Part shown: one piece after another, positions 35,824 through 46,599 of the stretch
Position numbering within the stretch: position 1 is the first letter of the stretch
How the letters are laid out: each line of letters begins with the position of its first letter
Assembly: GCF_030272615.1 (NCBI RefSeq)
Contig: NC_081405.1
Coordinates: forward strand, 158,335,954 to 158,399,953
DNA from: Cryptomeria japonica
Lineage: Eukaryota; Streptophyta; Pinopsida; Cupressales; Cupressaceae
DNA: 64,000 nucleotides
Reading direction: 5' to 3'
Made by a program: the position numbers and the translations under genes
The notes under the pieces: generated by a model
The model's input: only the letters and a program-made list of their open reading frames with translations
Databases searched by the model: none
What the model was told of the DNA's origin: nothing

Positions 35824-37360
35824 GTGCTTCAACGAGCTATCCTTTACACCTTGGAAACCATTTTCGTTGAGGATGAATCAAGGAAGAATGCCACCGATGT
35901 CTGAAGATGATTTTCTTATCGCAGATGACCAAACATATTAAAATAATTTAAAATATTAAATTATCATTTGAGAAATAATTTAAATATTTTAAATATATCG
36001 CTTTGGCTAGAGAAAAATGGCATAACTTTCAAACGGTAGGGAGTTAGGTCCTGAAATTTGAAACATGTTTCAATAGTAGGGAAAAAGGTCCACACAATTA
36101 TTTACACCTCATGATGAATCCTAGGATGAGATATTTTAATCATTTGGGAGCAACAGACACCAAAATTTGAAAGTTTAAAATATGACAAAGTATGAACTGG
36201 GTTCAGATGAAAGTTGGCCACGTGATACACAATGATGTTTAGATCCTGACTGTCAAGTGATTTCCCTCAATTTGTGATAATTTTCCAAATTCTTTCATTT
36301 TTCAGATTTTGACTAGTAATAACCTTGGACAACGCATTCATTACTTATGCGTAAACACTCATTGGACCTTTACTCGACACTGAGACTGATTTGAAGTTCA
36401 AATTTTAGGTAGGCCAAATATGGTGGCAACACATCCAAATTCTAGCAAATCCTATTTGCAACATTAGGTACTCAACTGAATATTAGTTCAACCTATCATC
36501 TAGAAATAGATGGCCAAATAGAAAAATTCAATCAGGTTCTAGATGATCTTTTGAGAATCTACTGCATGGACTAGTAGTACAAATGGAAAGATTTCCTACC
36601 CTTGGTTGATTTATTTATAGCAATTCCTACCAGTCATCCATAAAGACGACGCCATTTGAGGCACTATATGAAAGGAGGTGTAGAACTCCTATTAATTGGG
36701 ATAAGCTAGAAGATAGGATAACCCTCAGTTCCGAAATTCTCTTAAAAATGGAAGAGCAAGTCAAGATGATCATAAAAAGGTTAGCCAAAACTAACAATCG
36801 ATAGAAAATCTATGTAGATGCAAATTGAATGCCCAAACAATTTGAGGTGGGAGAGAAAGTACTCCTAGGAGTTAAACCTTAGAAAAGTGCCATTAAATTT
36901 GAAAATCATCAGAACTTGCACCCAGATATGTAGGACCATTTGAGGTTTTGAAAGTCATCAAGCATGTCACATACATAATTGCTCTACCACCAATTCTCAC
37001 CTGGTTACATGTTGCATTTTATGTATCTTACCTTAAAAAGTATATATTAGATTTTTCACACATGATTGATAAGAATTATTTGCAGGTAGTAGATGTAGGG
37101 ATGGTCATGATCGGGCCATTCAGTGTGCTCAAGATACGTAAGCTTCGCTTACATAATAGAGAAGTTCAGTAGTGTAAGGTCCAATGGGACCAATACTCTG
37201 ATATTAGTGCAACCTTGTAGGATTATGATGAAATCCACCAGAGGTTTCCTCAATTGTTTAATGTTTACAATAGTTGAACTATTTTCCAAATGTTTGGATG
37301 AACAATATCTAAGTTAATGTTACTATTGATATTTTTAATCATTGAGGATGATGACTCACA

Positions 37361-37786
37361 AGGGGAAGGATATGTTACATCTGTCTTGTTCACTGATATT
37401 TTGCTATGTTTTTGATGCACTGATATGTGATTTTATTTTATAACTTTGAATAGTGGTTGAAAATGCATATGTAAATGATTTTGTTTGAAAAATCATTAAT
37501 TTTTATTGAGCTATTTAATTACATTTATACATATTAGAACTAATGAAGGAAGGGAAAGTATCATTGAGTATGGGAGGTAAGCAGGTGAAGGGTCAATTTG
37601 CCATCTGAGTCTTTAAAACCTATAAGTATTGGTCGCATCATGTTTCAATGATAAAGCTTAGAGATGAGGAGTTGTGAACTAAGTACCTGATTTGGTTAGC
37701 CCTAGATAGTCATTCAAGTTGTTAGGGTTACATTTTCTTATCTTGAAGTCATGATGTTGCCTTAAGCCATAGGATAACTAAGTTCA
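37361..37786 (+). repeat. Polypurine tract and start of the 3' LTR of Gypsy-1
   Basis: AGGGGAAGGATA is followed by TGTTACATCTGTC, the likely 3' LTR start at 37373. The LTR end was not found; at 37787 the sequence passes into a repeat also present at 54783, so the LTR may be truncated there. Confidence 0.5.
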
Positions 37787-37881
37787 ACTAAAAAAGAAAT
37801 TGATAATCATTTGGGATTTAAACTTTAATTTAAATGTAGTGTATTTGATGCATAAATGATTATGAGGGTATAATATAAGAA

Positions 37882-37951
<70 letters not shown>
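37787..37951. repeat. 97-bp repeat (copy 1) with adjoining (TA)n microsatellite
   Basis: 37787-37883 matches 54783-54880 with only about three differences. It contains the inverted arms ATAATCATTT (37803-37812) and AAATGATTAT (37854-37863). A pure (TA)n run follows at 37884-37951; copy 2 is also followed by TA-rich repeats. The Tyr-Ile reading frames here are repeat by-products. Confidence 0.85.
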
Positions 37952-37954
<3 letters not shown>

Positions 37955-38324
37955 TACATTCGTCGTAATTCCAACGGAAATTACCCATTTGGTTTCAACG
38001 AAGAAGGCATTAGCAATGAGAATTTTCTTTTTTTCAAAAAAGTGCTCGAGTTCGTCGTAATTCTGATGACCTCGGCCATTACAAAATAAAAAAAGAGGCG
38101 GGGAATTCATTTGTGAATTGCAATCCCACGTAGGCGTCCATGGCAACTTCAACCCCCAAGAACATCAAACCTGCATCGAAGGCAATCCCATGCAGGAGGT
38201 AGATTCAAATTGCCCTAGTTTTTAATTTCATATTGCAAAAAATATACATGTGGTGGTTAATTGTCCTAGTTTAATCTTGTAAAACCATAGAACTGTGATT
38301 GAGGAGTGAGCGTTCAATTTTGTA

Positions 38325-39060
38325 TTAGCAATCCCTTCCTCCCATATACGCGCATGTTGATTGTTCACATGAGATCACATCTCTTTGTAGCATCGTATCA
38401 AACAATTCATGAGCCTTGTCCATGCTTCCACATTTTGCATTCATGTCAAGTAGGGCATTTGCAAGTACAACACCTAACAAAATTCCTCTATCCGTTATGC
38501 TTTGATGGATGTCCATACCCTGTTCCAAAGCTCCCATTTTTGCACAGGCAGGGAGGATGCTAGCAAAGGTTGTGGAATTTGGCTTTATGGCTTCCAATTT
38601 CATTTGCTTGAAAGTGTCTAAAGCCTTTTCGACAAATCCATTTTGTGCATATCCAGCAATCGTTGTAGTCCACGAGACAACATTTCTTTCAGGCATTCTA
38701 TCAAATAGTTCACGTGCCTTGTCTATGCTTCCACATTTTGCATACATGTCTACCAAGGCAATTACAACTACAACATCTGACAAAATTTCTCTATCCTTTA
38801 TGCTTTGATGAATGTCCATACCCTATTCCAAATCTCCCATTTTGGCAGAGGCAGGGAGGATAGTAGCAATGGTCGTGGAATTTGGCTTTACACCTACAGA
38901 TTGCATTTGCTTGAAAGTTTCTAAAGCCTTCTCAACAAATCCATTTTGTGCAGTTGCAACTACATCTAACAAAATTCCTCTATCTTTTATGCTTTGATGG
39001 ATGTCCATACCCTGTTCCAAAGCTCCCATTTTGGCACATGCTGGGAGTAGGCTGGCAAAC
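38325..39060 (-). pseudogene. PPR protein pseudogene fragment (PLS type)
   Basis: Minus-strand text has clear PLS-type pentatricopeptide repeats: ALVDMYAKCGSIDKARELFD, RMPERNVVSWTTTIAGYAQN and GFVEKALDTFKQMKLEAIKP, then ILPACAKMGALEQGMDIHQS. Such proteins bind organellar transcripts, often for C-to-U editing. Two partial blocks of about 70-100 residues repeat each other, and the upstream one lacks the ALVDMYAKCGSIDKA segment. An in-frame stop separates them (near 38823). There is no N-terminal targeting peptide and no E or DYW domain, so it is a fragment. The 164-residue open frame at 38325-38819 is the best preserved part. Confidence 0.85.
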
Positions 39061-40560
39061 GTAACTAAAGAAATGCAATGATCAGCTCCAAAGACATCAA
39101 ACCACTACTAACAAAACTGAGAGTCTAAAATATGATAGGGAATAGTGTGAGCTATCTTGAAATAAAATATTTTATTTTCAATTTCAACTAAAACATAATT
39201 GCTCAGCCATTTAATGTTATTAATAAGTGTTTAATTTATGAAAGAGATAAATGGTTGGCCACAAGTACATGAGTTACTAAATGCACACAAATAAGTGAAT
39301 TTGATAATCAAAACTATCTACAATGAATTCAATTCTTATCCATTAGTCATTTATGTTTGCAATAAGCATCTTTCTTTGTTTTTCTTAATCTTTATTCATA
39401 GTTATGTGCATATTTCACATTCTATAATTAGGATATCAATTGCTATGGCTGAACACTAGCATGATGTTTGTGTTGTGGTATAGATGCGTGGAAACATAAT
39501 TATGGGATTGTTATATTATAGAGATCATAAATCTAGATATCGCATATTAGTTATAGCTCTTTTTGGATTGAGTCTAAAGTTGACGTAAAGTCATAAAGCC
39601 ATTATTAGCAGATCTATCCATTTCTAGTAAAGACAATTGAGAAAGTCATTTTGATATTGAGAGTTTCTTATCTATTTACCTATTGATCATTATTAAGCCA
39701 TAATATTTAGGTCTATTTATCTCTCTTGCAAAACCTCTATAAGTGTCCTAGATTGTCCCTACTACTCACTCTTCAATTCGGAAAAATGGAGTTCTGAAGA
39801 TTTGTTGCACAAGATGGTGTTGACCATATCAACAAGGCTAGCATGGAAGGCATGTTCAAGCTTCCACTTGTAGAACTTACAACAAATGATTTGTTGATAG
39901 AAGAAATTCTTGAAATTGGGATACAATCGAAAGACAAGTAAGTACATACAAACCTCCTCAGTTGAAAGTAAAATCTGTGTATAAAAAGAGTACATTGAAT
40001 CCCAATCCATAAACACAATAGAGATACCGATGGAAACTTAATTGGATGTAGCATGTCGCACCAAAGTTGTTAGAGTATGCTAAGCTAGTACATAATGTTT
40101 CGTAAAGCCACATTAGTATTTTACCCAGATCATTATCTACCAAAACTAACTATAGTAATCCTTTTGAGGATTAATTTCATGGTGCTAGATCTTCATTTAG
40201 TTCCACTTCTTGTTGGAGAAAAGAACAATTATTTCTTGAGGTAGATGAATATCCCATCAACAAAGGACAAGACCCTTTCTAGAATATAACAAATTCTACT
40301 CCAACAAAAGATCATGGGGGTTTCACTAGAGATATTGAATAAGAGATAGACTTCTACTGCTGCATTAAAAGCATTGGCATGTTCTTCATTTATTGATGTA
40401 AACTCTTTGTGACACCACCACAACCAACAAAGGTGTAAAAAGTTGTTTGCAATGCATGGATTTTTAGGATTGTCCTTTGAGAAAATATAATTAAAGTATG
40501 GAAGCAGGATCTGCCAGCTCCTGAGGGAAAGATCATGTCAGACAATAATTTCTATTTTCT
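39061..40560. other. No gene recognised
   Basis: AT-rich sequence with only short frames lacking known domains (for example 39762-40054 on the minus strand). No LTR ends or terminal inverted repeats could be supported. Confidence 0.5.
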
Positions 40561-40578
40561 TGTCTGTGAAGAAAGACC

Positions 40579-42464
40579 ATGTCAGATAATATCAACGAAC
40601 AACAAAATAAGGAGACAATTGATAGATTGTGGTCTAACTTGAAAAGAAAAGGTGATGGAAAATGTTATTGTTCATGCAAAATTTGTAAGGGGTTAAAGAC
40701 TAGAAGACTTCTAATCAAAACAACGAAGAAACATTGTAGGCTGCATGGTCACATTGAAGGTGGACATGATTATCATCCATTGGTAAATTTTTCATTATAT
40801 CATTTTGACAATTTATATACATAATAAATCACGTGATGATGAGATCATGATCATGGTTTATTTATGTATATCAATTTTATATAGGTCGAGCACCCCGGAG
40901 CACATGGTATGGATCAACACAACCCCGAGAATATGGTTTTTGAAGTGGACAAACATGGAGGTGTGAATATTGAAGCTGGAGATAATGATCCCATGGAAGA
41001 TGACAATCATGAGCCAGAAAACACAATTGAAGATGATGGTACAAATACATTGATCCATGACTCATTTAGTACTCGCGCAGCTGATCATGATGATGAAGAT
41101 GACCTTGATGTTGTTCATGATGTCCCTCTACTTGAGAAGGCATCTAAGGCCATTTATGAAGGCTCGCAGGCAACTCTTCTCTCCGTTGTATTGTTGTTGG
41201 TGAACTTGAAGGTTATGAATGGTTTATCCAACATAACAATTTCACATATGTTAAGGCATGTCATATATGTCATAATAAACTGTGAATCATGCTGTACCAT
41301 TAATATTCTTTATTATAACAAATTATATTTTGTTGTTGTAGATTGATAGGTGAGTTTTTGTTACCACCATCAAATATTCTACCTCACTCATACTGAGAAT
41401 TATTTGCCATTATGAAAGATATTGGAATGGAGTATCAAGCAATAGATGCTTGTCCCAATGATCATATTATATATCACAAACAACATGAATTTCAAACTGA
41501 ATGCCCTAAATGTCATATCAGTAGATATTGAATAGATCAAATAACAAAAAGGGTTCCTTGCAAGGTTCTTCACTATATTCCCATTATTCCACGTATGCAA
41601 CGATTATTCAAGTGCACTAGCTTGGCACAATTTATGGATTACCATGCACGCAATAGAAGTCGAGATGACATTATTCAAATGTCTGTAGATGGTTCAGCAT
41701 TTATGGACATAGAGGAAAAGTGGCCACACTTTAAAGAAGAACCTCGTAATCTCAAGCTTTCATTGGTAGTGGACGGTGTCAATCCATTTGGAGAGATGAG
41801 ATCTGTTTACTCAGTGTGGCCTGTTTTTGTTATCAACAATAACATTCCTCCATGGATATCAATAAAGAGGGAGCACATAATGTTGGCAATGATTGTTCCA
41901 AGTATTTTATCATTTAAATATAGTCGTCTAAATTTAATTATAAATATTACAGTAAAATGGTCATAATAATTATGTAATGTTTTTGTTCATTCGATTAGGT
42001 AAGTACCAAGTTAAAGATATGAATGTATATATCGAGCCTCTTATCGATGAGTTGTTGGAGTTATGGGATGGTGTCACTATGTATGATGTCTCTAGACCAA
42101 TAGGACAAAGACAATTTCAATTCCATGTGATGCTTCTATGGACAATACACGATGCCCCGGGGCTAACACATTTTTGTGGTATGTTATAGTGTCTAAGTTG
42201 TGCATGAACATTATAATTCAAAAAATTATCATATTTAATCCAATTATACATTATATTGTAGGTCTTCAAACAAAGGGAAAATTTGCATGTCTTGTTTGTG
42301 GTCCAAAGATGAAATCTCATCATTCAAAAAGTTTAGGAAAGCAGGTGTTTGATGAGTATATGCACTTTCTCCACAAAAATCATAAGTATCGAAATACTGA
42401 AAAACATATTTTCAATGGGAAAGAAGAGAATACATCAAAGCCACTTCTTGAGAATAAATCATAA
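40579..42464 (+). mobile_element. CACTA (En/Spm) DNA transposon, TNP2-type transposase gene, decayed
   Basis: The N-terminal segment (40579-40782) has a Cys/His cluster (CYCSCKICKG and KKHCRLHGHIEG), as in TNP2-type proteins. Intron 40783-40884 (GT-AG) leads to an acidic exon (40885 to about 41255). The main tnp2 domain follows at about 41342-41910: YQAIDACPNDHIIYH, FQTECPKCHISRY, IPRMQRLFKCT, LVVDGVNPFGEM, SVWPVFVINNNIPPW. Further exons carry KDMNVYIEPLIDELLELWDG (about 41999-42180) and TKGKFACLVCGPK (from 42262). Two in-frame stops interrupt the main exon (near 41395 and 41530). It would cut and paste CACTA elements. I did not find CACTA terminal repeats, so the element ends are unknown. 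Confidence 0.85.
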
Positions 42465-42849
42465 GTTTTTTTATTACAACTCCTAATTCTTGAGACTAAA
42501 CTTTTTGTTCTTGATGTTTTTCACTAGTTGTCATAACCTCTGACTTTGATGCTTGTGCCTTAATAGAACTAGATGTTTCTTGTATGCATACTTGGTCAAG
42601 GACTGCATTATGATGCTATAGGGATACAAACTAAGATTATTTATTGTATTGAGTTGCACATTTGACATGAGTTGCCCTATGACTGCTATGCACATTTATG
42701 TATATACACTATTTCTAGTCTATATATTGATATTAATTTTGAGAAAATATTACAAAACTCAGAGTATTCTCCATAAGACTAGAAAAAAGCTTAGATAAAT
42801 TTCTGCAGCTTTTTCTTACAATTACTTGCGATCATTTTTTTAGGAGTCC

Positions 42850-44300
42850 TAGTATCCATTTATAATAGTATGGATGCATACAAGCTTTGGACCCTTCAAA
42901 AGAAAGTTTGTTACAAACAACCGGTTGTTTTCAAGAAGCGGTTATAAGTCCTTTTCAGCATTTGCAGCTTCCTCTGCTTGTTGTTCTATTGCAACCTCCT
43001 GTAACTGCTCCCGAGCATCTTCTTTTTGTCCCATATACTTATCTTTCCACTCTTGATACACATCATCACTAGGCCAAGAAAAACTAGCAATCTTCTATTT
43101 CATATCTTCTGGCCGCTTCCATGTGACTCGTACATGCCCAATCTCTGTTTCTATGAAACCATAATGAGATTTCACTTTTTCAATTTCCTCAATTGTTTGG
43201 ACAAATAAGGATGTGTCATCAGTACTAATAATCTAATTGATCCTTAGAGACAAATTGTGGTCCACCTCCTTTAACCAAGTCTTCTCTTCCTTTAGCTAGA
43301 TAGGACCAGTGAAACCTCTTGGAAACATTTCAAATTTATGATTTGAATATTCTTTCCTATAAAGTTGGGCTTTTCTTTTTATACCTACTCCTTCCACTGA
43401 AAGAATATTCATCTCTTTTATAAACTCACATGTGGACCTTAGATTGTCATTCTCTTCTGCATCTGCATGGGAAGAACACATGAGCTTTAACTCTTTACCT
43501 CTAGGCACCAACTTATTCAGGATTGGTTCCAAAGTGGCTTCTTCTTCTCTCAATTTGATCAAAATCTCAAGAATCCTCTTCATATTTATGTATACATTGG
43601 AGGTTTTGACTAAGCCAGCAAACTTCAAGATGGTGGCTTTCACCTTCTCCTCATATTTGTTTGCATACAATGTCTGAGCTTGTTTCAATTTTTCCAACTC
43701 ATGTTGGACATTTTCAAGTAATTGGGAACTAGAAGGCATAGGAGAAGGGGGATATTCAATGATGGGACTAGTAGGAGGGGGTCTTGCTGGAGAGGAGGCT
43801 ATCATGAGTGTAGAAGATTCATTGGGATGATATTGACCTGTCAGTTGACTTTGGAGTCTAGCAATTATGCTGTCTCTATTAGCTATTCCTTCTTTAGCAT
43901 CATTGTAAGTTTTTAAAATAGTATCCAACTGCAATTGGAGATTAGCCTTTTCTTGCGCCTCTTTCTCTGCAATTGCAACACTGAATTTTGCAATCTCTAG
44001 GATAGTGCTTGCAGCTTCCACTACCCCTATGTCTTGGACTCTTTTAACTATCATGCCTCCTAAGAGGCTAGAATCTGATGCATCCTTCCTTCTTTTGTTT
44101 TCATCCTTCTTTAAAGACCACATGACAAGAGCAACATTATCTTTGCTGAATGTCACTCCTTCCATAGGCTTTGTTTCTTTCCTCACTGCATCAAGCACTA
44201 AGGCATCAGCTATATCCCATTCAGGGAGAATCAACACACCAGCCTTTGCTACCATTTCTCTTCCTTTCTCAGGGGTGATTGCTTTGAACTCCTCCATCAT
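42850..44300 (-). CDS. ORF-family A, C-terminal coiled-coil part
   Basis: The 334-residue frame at 43296-44300 continues the A locus downstream of the long frame at 44409-46580. It begins with MMEEFKAITPEKGREMVAKA and ILPEWDIADALVLDAV. A long helical region (AEKEAQEKANLQLQLDTILK) and a Pro/Ser-rich linker (SPARPPPTSPIIEYPPSP) come next, and more helices follow. The same TPEKGR start is present in locus B near 50940. Similarity continues in decayed form to about 42850. I do not recognise the family. It may be an additional ORF of an LTR element, given locus C. Confidence 0.55.
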
Positions 44301-44408
44301 TTCTATCTTAACCTCTTCTTCTACCCGAGTTGTATTTTTAAGAGGCTGTTCACTTTTCCTCTGTTCACATCTAGTTTTGAATTGATCAATATTTTGCTTC
44401 CATAGAAA

Positions 44409-46580
44409 CTATATAAAAGCTTCTGATGTGACAAAATTACTATCAGCTAGGAATTCCTTACTAGCTTGCTTAATAGTAAGGTCCATTTCTTGGCCCTTTA
44501 ACTCACCATCAGTCAAATCCATTTCAGTATTAGGTGGCTCTTTGGGTATCCCCTCTTGGGTCTCCTCATAGGTATAGGTAATCTCACCAAGACTCCCTAA
44601 CTGCAATAATTGTTCAGCCACAACTTGTTCATCTCCAATGTGGATAGGAGACTGAGATGGAGAATATTGAGGCTCATCAGTTTCAATTTCCTTTCCCACT
44701 CTCTGCTTCTTAGGGGAATCTTGGATGTCAATGACATCTTCAATTTTCCTCTTCCCTTTTGAAGTGGAAGGCTCACCTGTCACTGGCATTATCACAATGT
44801 ACTTTGACCTTTTGTGCATTACATAGTCACCACATGGGATATATATAGCAAAGGCAGGCTTAGCCAATACCATCTTAGCCTTATCAGGCTCATTTTGCAT
44901 TATGGCCTCCCTCTTTTCTTTTAAGGTCTGCATGAGATCTTCAAAATAAAGAATCAGGAATTTTATTTTCTCCTCAAATGGATTGAAGCTAGAAAGGGGG
45001 TCATAACCAGTGTCAAATTGATGGATAAGATCAAGGGCTTTCTTATATGCCACCCACTTCTCCTTCCTCAGTTCTTGCTCATCTAAGTTGAATTCATTTC
45101 TAATCAGATCTTCTGGGAACTGAAATTGATGTGGCCTACCTCTGCACAGTACTCTTTTTTTGAACATGCCATTGAAAAAATCCTTGAGGTCTGCACATCT
45201 TGACACTGTAGTAGACAACCTATATGGCTTAAATAATTCTTCAAAAAATCTCCATCCACCCTTAGTGATCACAAAATGGTGAGCCATGGTAATAGTTGGG
45301 AAAATAGTCCCTTTACCTCTATTGGTTAGCTCTGCTTCTTGTACTCCCCCAATTTGTCTCAGGACTTCTGCAATCCCTATCTTCAATGGGACTTGATAGG
45401 GTAGTAAAAAGGGGGTGCCTCTAAATCCAAACACTCTAAAAATAGTAGACACAGGGTACAAATATATGTCTCCCCAATTGTGAACAATCTTGATATCCTC
45501 TGCAAACTCCTTTGGTCTGAGAAACTCCAAAAGAGCCTTAGGAATTCTAGGGTTTTCTCTGCATAGAAGAATCCTGATTTTAGATGCAAAGCATCTATCA
45601 AACTTTAAATAACTTGCATCTTCTCTATCCCAAGATAGAACAATACTCCACAATTGCACTGGCATCTCCTCTTTATCCTTGACCTCAATCAGGTCCATCT
45701 CCTTTCCAAAATAATCAGCCCATTTGAACAGAAACATATGCATTAACATGGAGTACCATCCAAATGGCCTATCCACCTTACCATTTTTGATTCCTACTAG
45801 CCCTTTATGAATTGCATCAACAAGGTATGAGGCATAATCAAATGTTATTGCTAGGGAGGGGTTTAGAATTTGTGCAATCATTAACATATAATGGGTTGGC
45901 ATATTCTTTTCAGCATCCTCTCCAAAAATCTGGCATAATGCCCAATACATACCCTTAGCTCTCAGAGTGAATAGGTTGAGAGAGAATGGTTCCATTGTGT
46001 TGGGGCCTACAAGTGTTAACCCCCCTATCTTTACAAAGAATTCTTTCAATCGGCCACTTCTAAGATGATCCCTTTGTGTGTTGTAAACCTGGGCTAACGA
46101 CTCAAAGTCAATAGGTTCTAACAAATTGGAGGACTCATTGAGTTTAAACACTTTCCTAAATTCATCTTCATTTACCTCAATCAAGACTGATCCCTTTATG
46201 TTCTTGATGCATCTTGCCATAGAGTCATAATTTTGTGCAATTAGGGCTAACAGATCTACATCCATAAAAACACCTGGGACCACAAGCTTTCCTACACTTT
46301 GCTCCCATATGCCATTCAAAGGAGCTGGGGAATTCCTCTTCCCAAAACTGACTTTGAAGAGTCCTAAGCATGACAATCTGATTTCAGGGTCCCTCAACCA
46401 ATTACCCTTATCATAAAGGCCATCTCCAATTTTTAGATGAGGGTTCTTAGGTACTAGCTCTTTGGCCTTAGGCCCAGCATTGGTGGACATGGTTAATTTC
46501 TCTAAAAAATCATCACAAATATTTCGGTTCTGGTAATTCACTTTCCCTATAAATTCTCTTCTGGGTGCCATTCTGGTCAA
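44409..46580 (-). CDS. ORF-family A, long N-terminal protein of unknown function (723 aa)
   Basis: This is a long open frame starting MTRMAPRREFIGKV at 46580. There is no signal peptide or clear membrane segment. Residues about 100-170 contain LLALIAQNYDSMARCI and VNEDEFRKVFKL, a block also seen in B (FMKALANNYDPKTRTI) and more distantly in C (LVWECIARYDLVSETI). Residues about 330-430 contain LWSIVLSWDRE, FLRPKEFAEDIKIVHNWGD and VFGFRGTPFLLPYQ, closely matched in B. The C-terminal 120 residues are acidic with a basic KGKRKIEDV / SPKKQRVGKE stretch that could be a nuclear signal. The layout recalls plant mobile-domain or gag-like proteins, but I cannot assign it. Its relation to C suggests a retroelement origin. 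Confidence 0.7.
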   Translation of the reverse strand: MTRMAPRREFIGKVNYQNRNICDDFLEKLTMSTNAGPKAKELVPKNPHLKIGDGLYDKGNWLRDPEIRLSCLGLFKVSFGKRNSPAPLNGIWEQSVGKLVVPGVFMDVDLLALIAQNYDSMARCIKNIKGSVLIEVNEDEFRKVFKLNESSNLLEPIDFESLAQVYNTQRDHLRSGRLKEFFVKIGGLTLVGPNTMEPFSLNLFTLRAKGMYWALCQIFGEDAEKNMPTHYMLMIAQILNPSLAITFDYASYLVDAIHKGLVGIKNGKVDRPFGWYSMLMHMFLFKWADYFGKEMDLIEVKDKEEMPVQLWSIVLSWDREDASYLKFDRCFASKIRILLCRENPRIPKALLEFLRPKEFAEDIKIVHNWGDIYLYPVSTIFRVFGFRGTPFLLPYQVPLKIGIAEVLRQIGGVQEAELTNRGKGTIFPTITMAHHFVITKGGWRFFEELFKPYRLSTTVSRCADLKDFFNGMFKKRVLCRGRPHQFQFPEDLIRNEFNLDEQELRKEKWVAYKKALDLIHQFDTGYDPLSSFNPFEEKIKFLILYFEDLMQTLKEKREAIMQNEPDKAKMVLAKPAFAIYIPCGDYVMHKRSKYIVIMPVTGEPSTSKGKRKIEDVIDIQDSPKKQRVGKEIETDEPQYSPSQSPIHIGDEQVVAEQLLQLGSLGEITYTYEETQEGIPKEPPNTEMDLTDGELKGQEMDLTIKQASKEFLADSNFVTSEAFI

Positions 46581-46599
46581 ACAATTATACCACTAGAAG

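Larger units (their letters stand above)
31294..36431. mobile_element. 5.1-kb TG...CA insertion in Gypsy-1 carrying host gene debris (target duplication CATCC)
   Basis: The insert runs TGTTGGTAAACAG ... GGTGGCAACA between CATCC at 31289-31293 and 36432-36436. The gypsy integrase stops at one duplication and resumes at the other. Ends and duplication length are those of an LTR element, but I see no LTR pair and no gag-pol. Inside are an intron-free DExH helicase C-terminus (32888-34312), PPR-like debris (34330-35560) and four foldbacks (35577-35823). It could be a very long solo LTR that captured host sequence, a non-autonomous LTR element with diverged LTRs, or a solo LTR with nested insertions. 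Confidence 0.7.
27060..37786 (+). mobile_element. Chromovirus-like Ty3/gypsy remnant (Gypsy-1), split by two insertions
   Basis: This is a fossil gypsy pol on the + strand. Visible pieces are the segment before integrase (DGLLRYQGGMYMPKSLK near 27165), the His-His-Cys-Cys zinc region (ending in the CCFECQRVKVEH stretch, about 30985-31020), the integrase core (SIDFVQGLTMSKTKDN, HGVPKKIISDRDSR to 31290), the rest of integrase (YHLEIDGQIEKFNQVLDDLL near 36500) and the C-terminal part (PFEALYERRCRTPINWD near 36650). A purine tract AGGGGAAGGATA (37361-37372) precedes the 3' LTR start at 37373. Gag, protease, RT and the 5' LTR are absent. Sequence style matches the Tekay/Del or Reina chromoviruses. 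It has several breaks and is old. Confidence 0.8.

Noticed and set aside
31294-36431. A complete LTR retrotransposon
   Set aside because: No internal LTR pair, primer site or gag-pol was found, so it is listed only as a TG...CA insertion.
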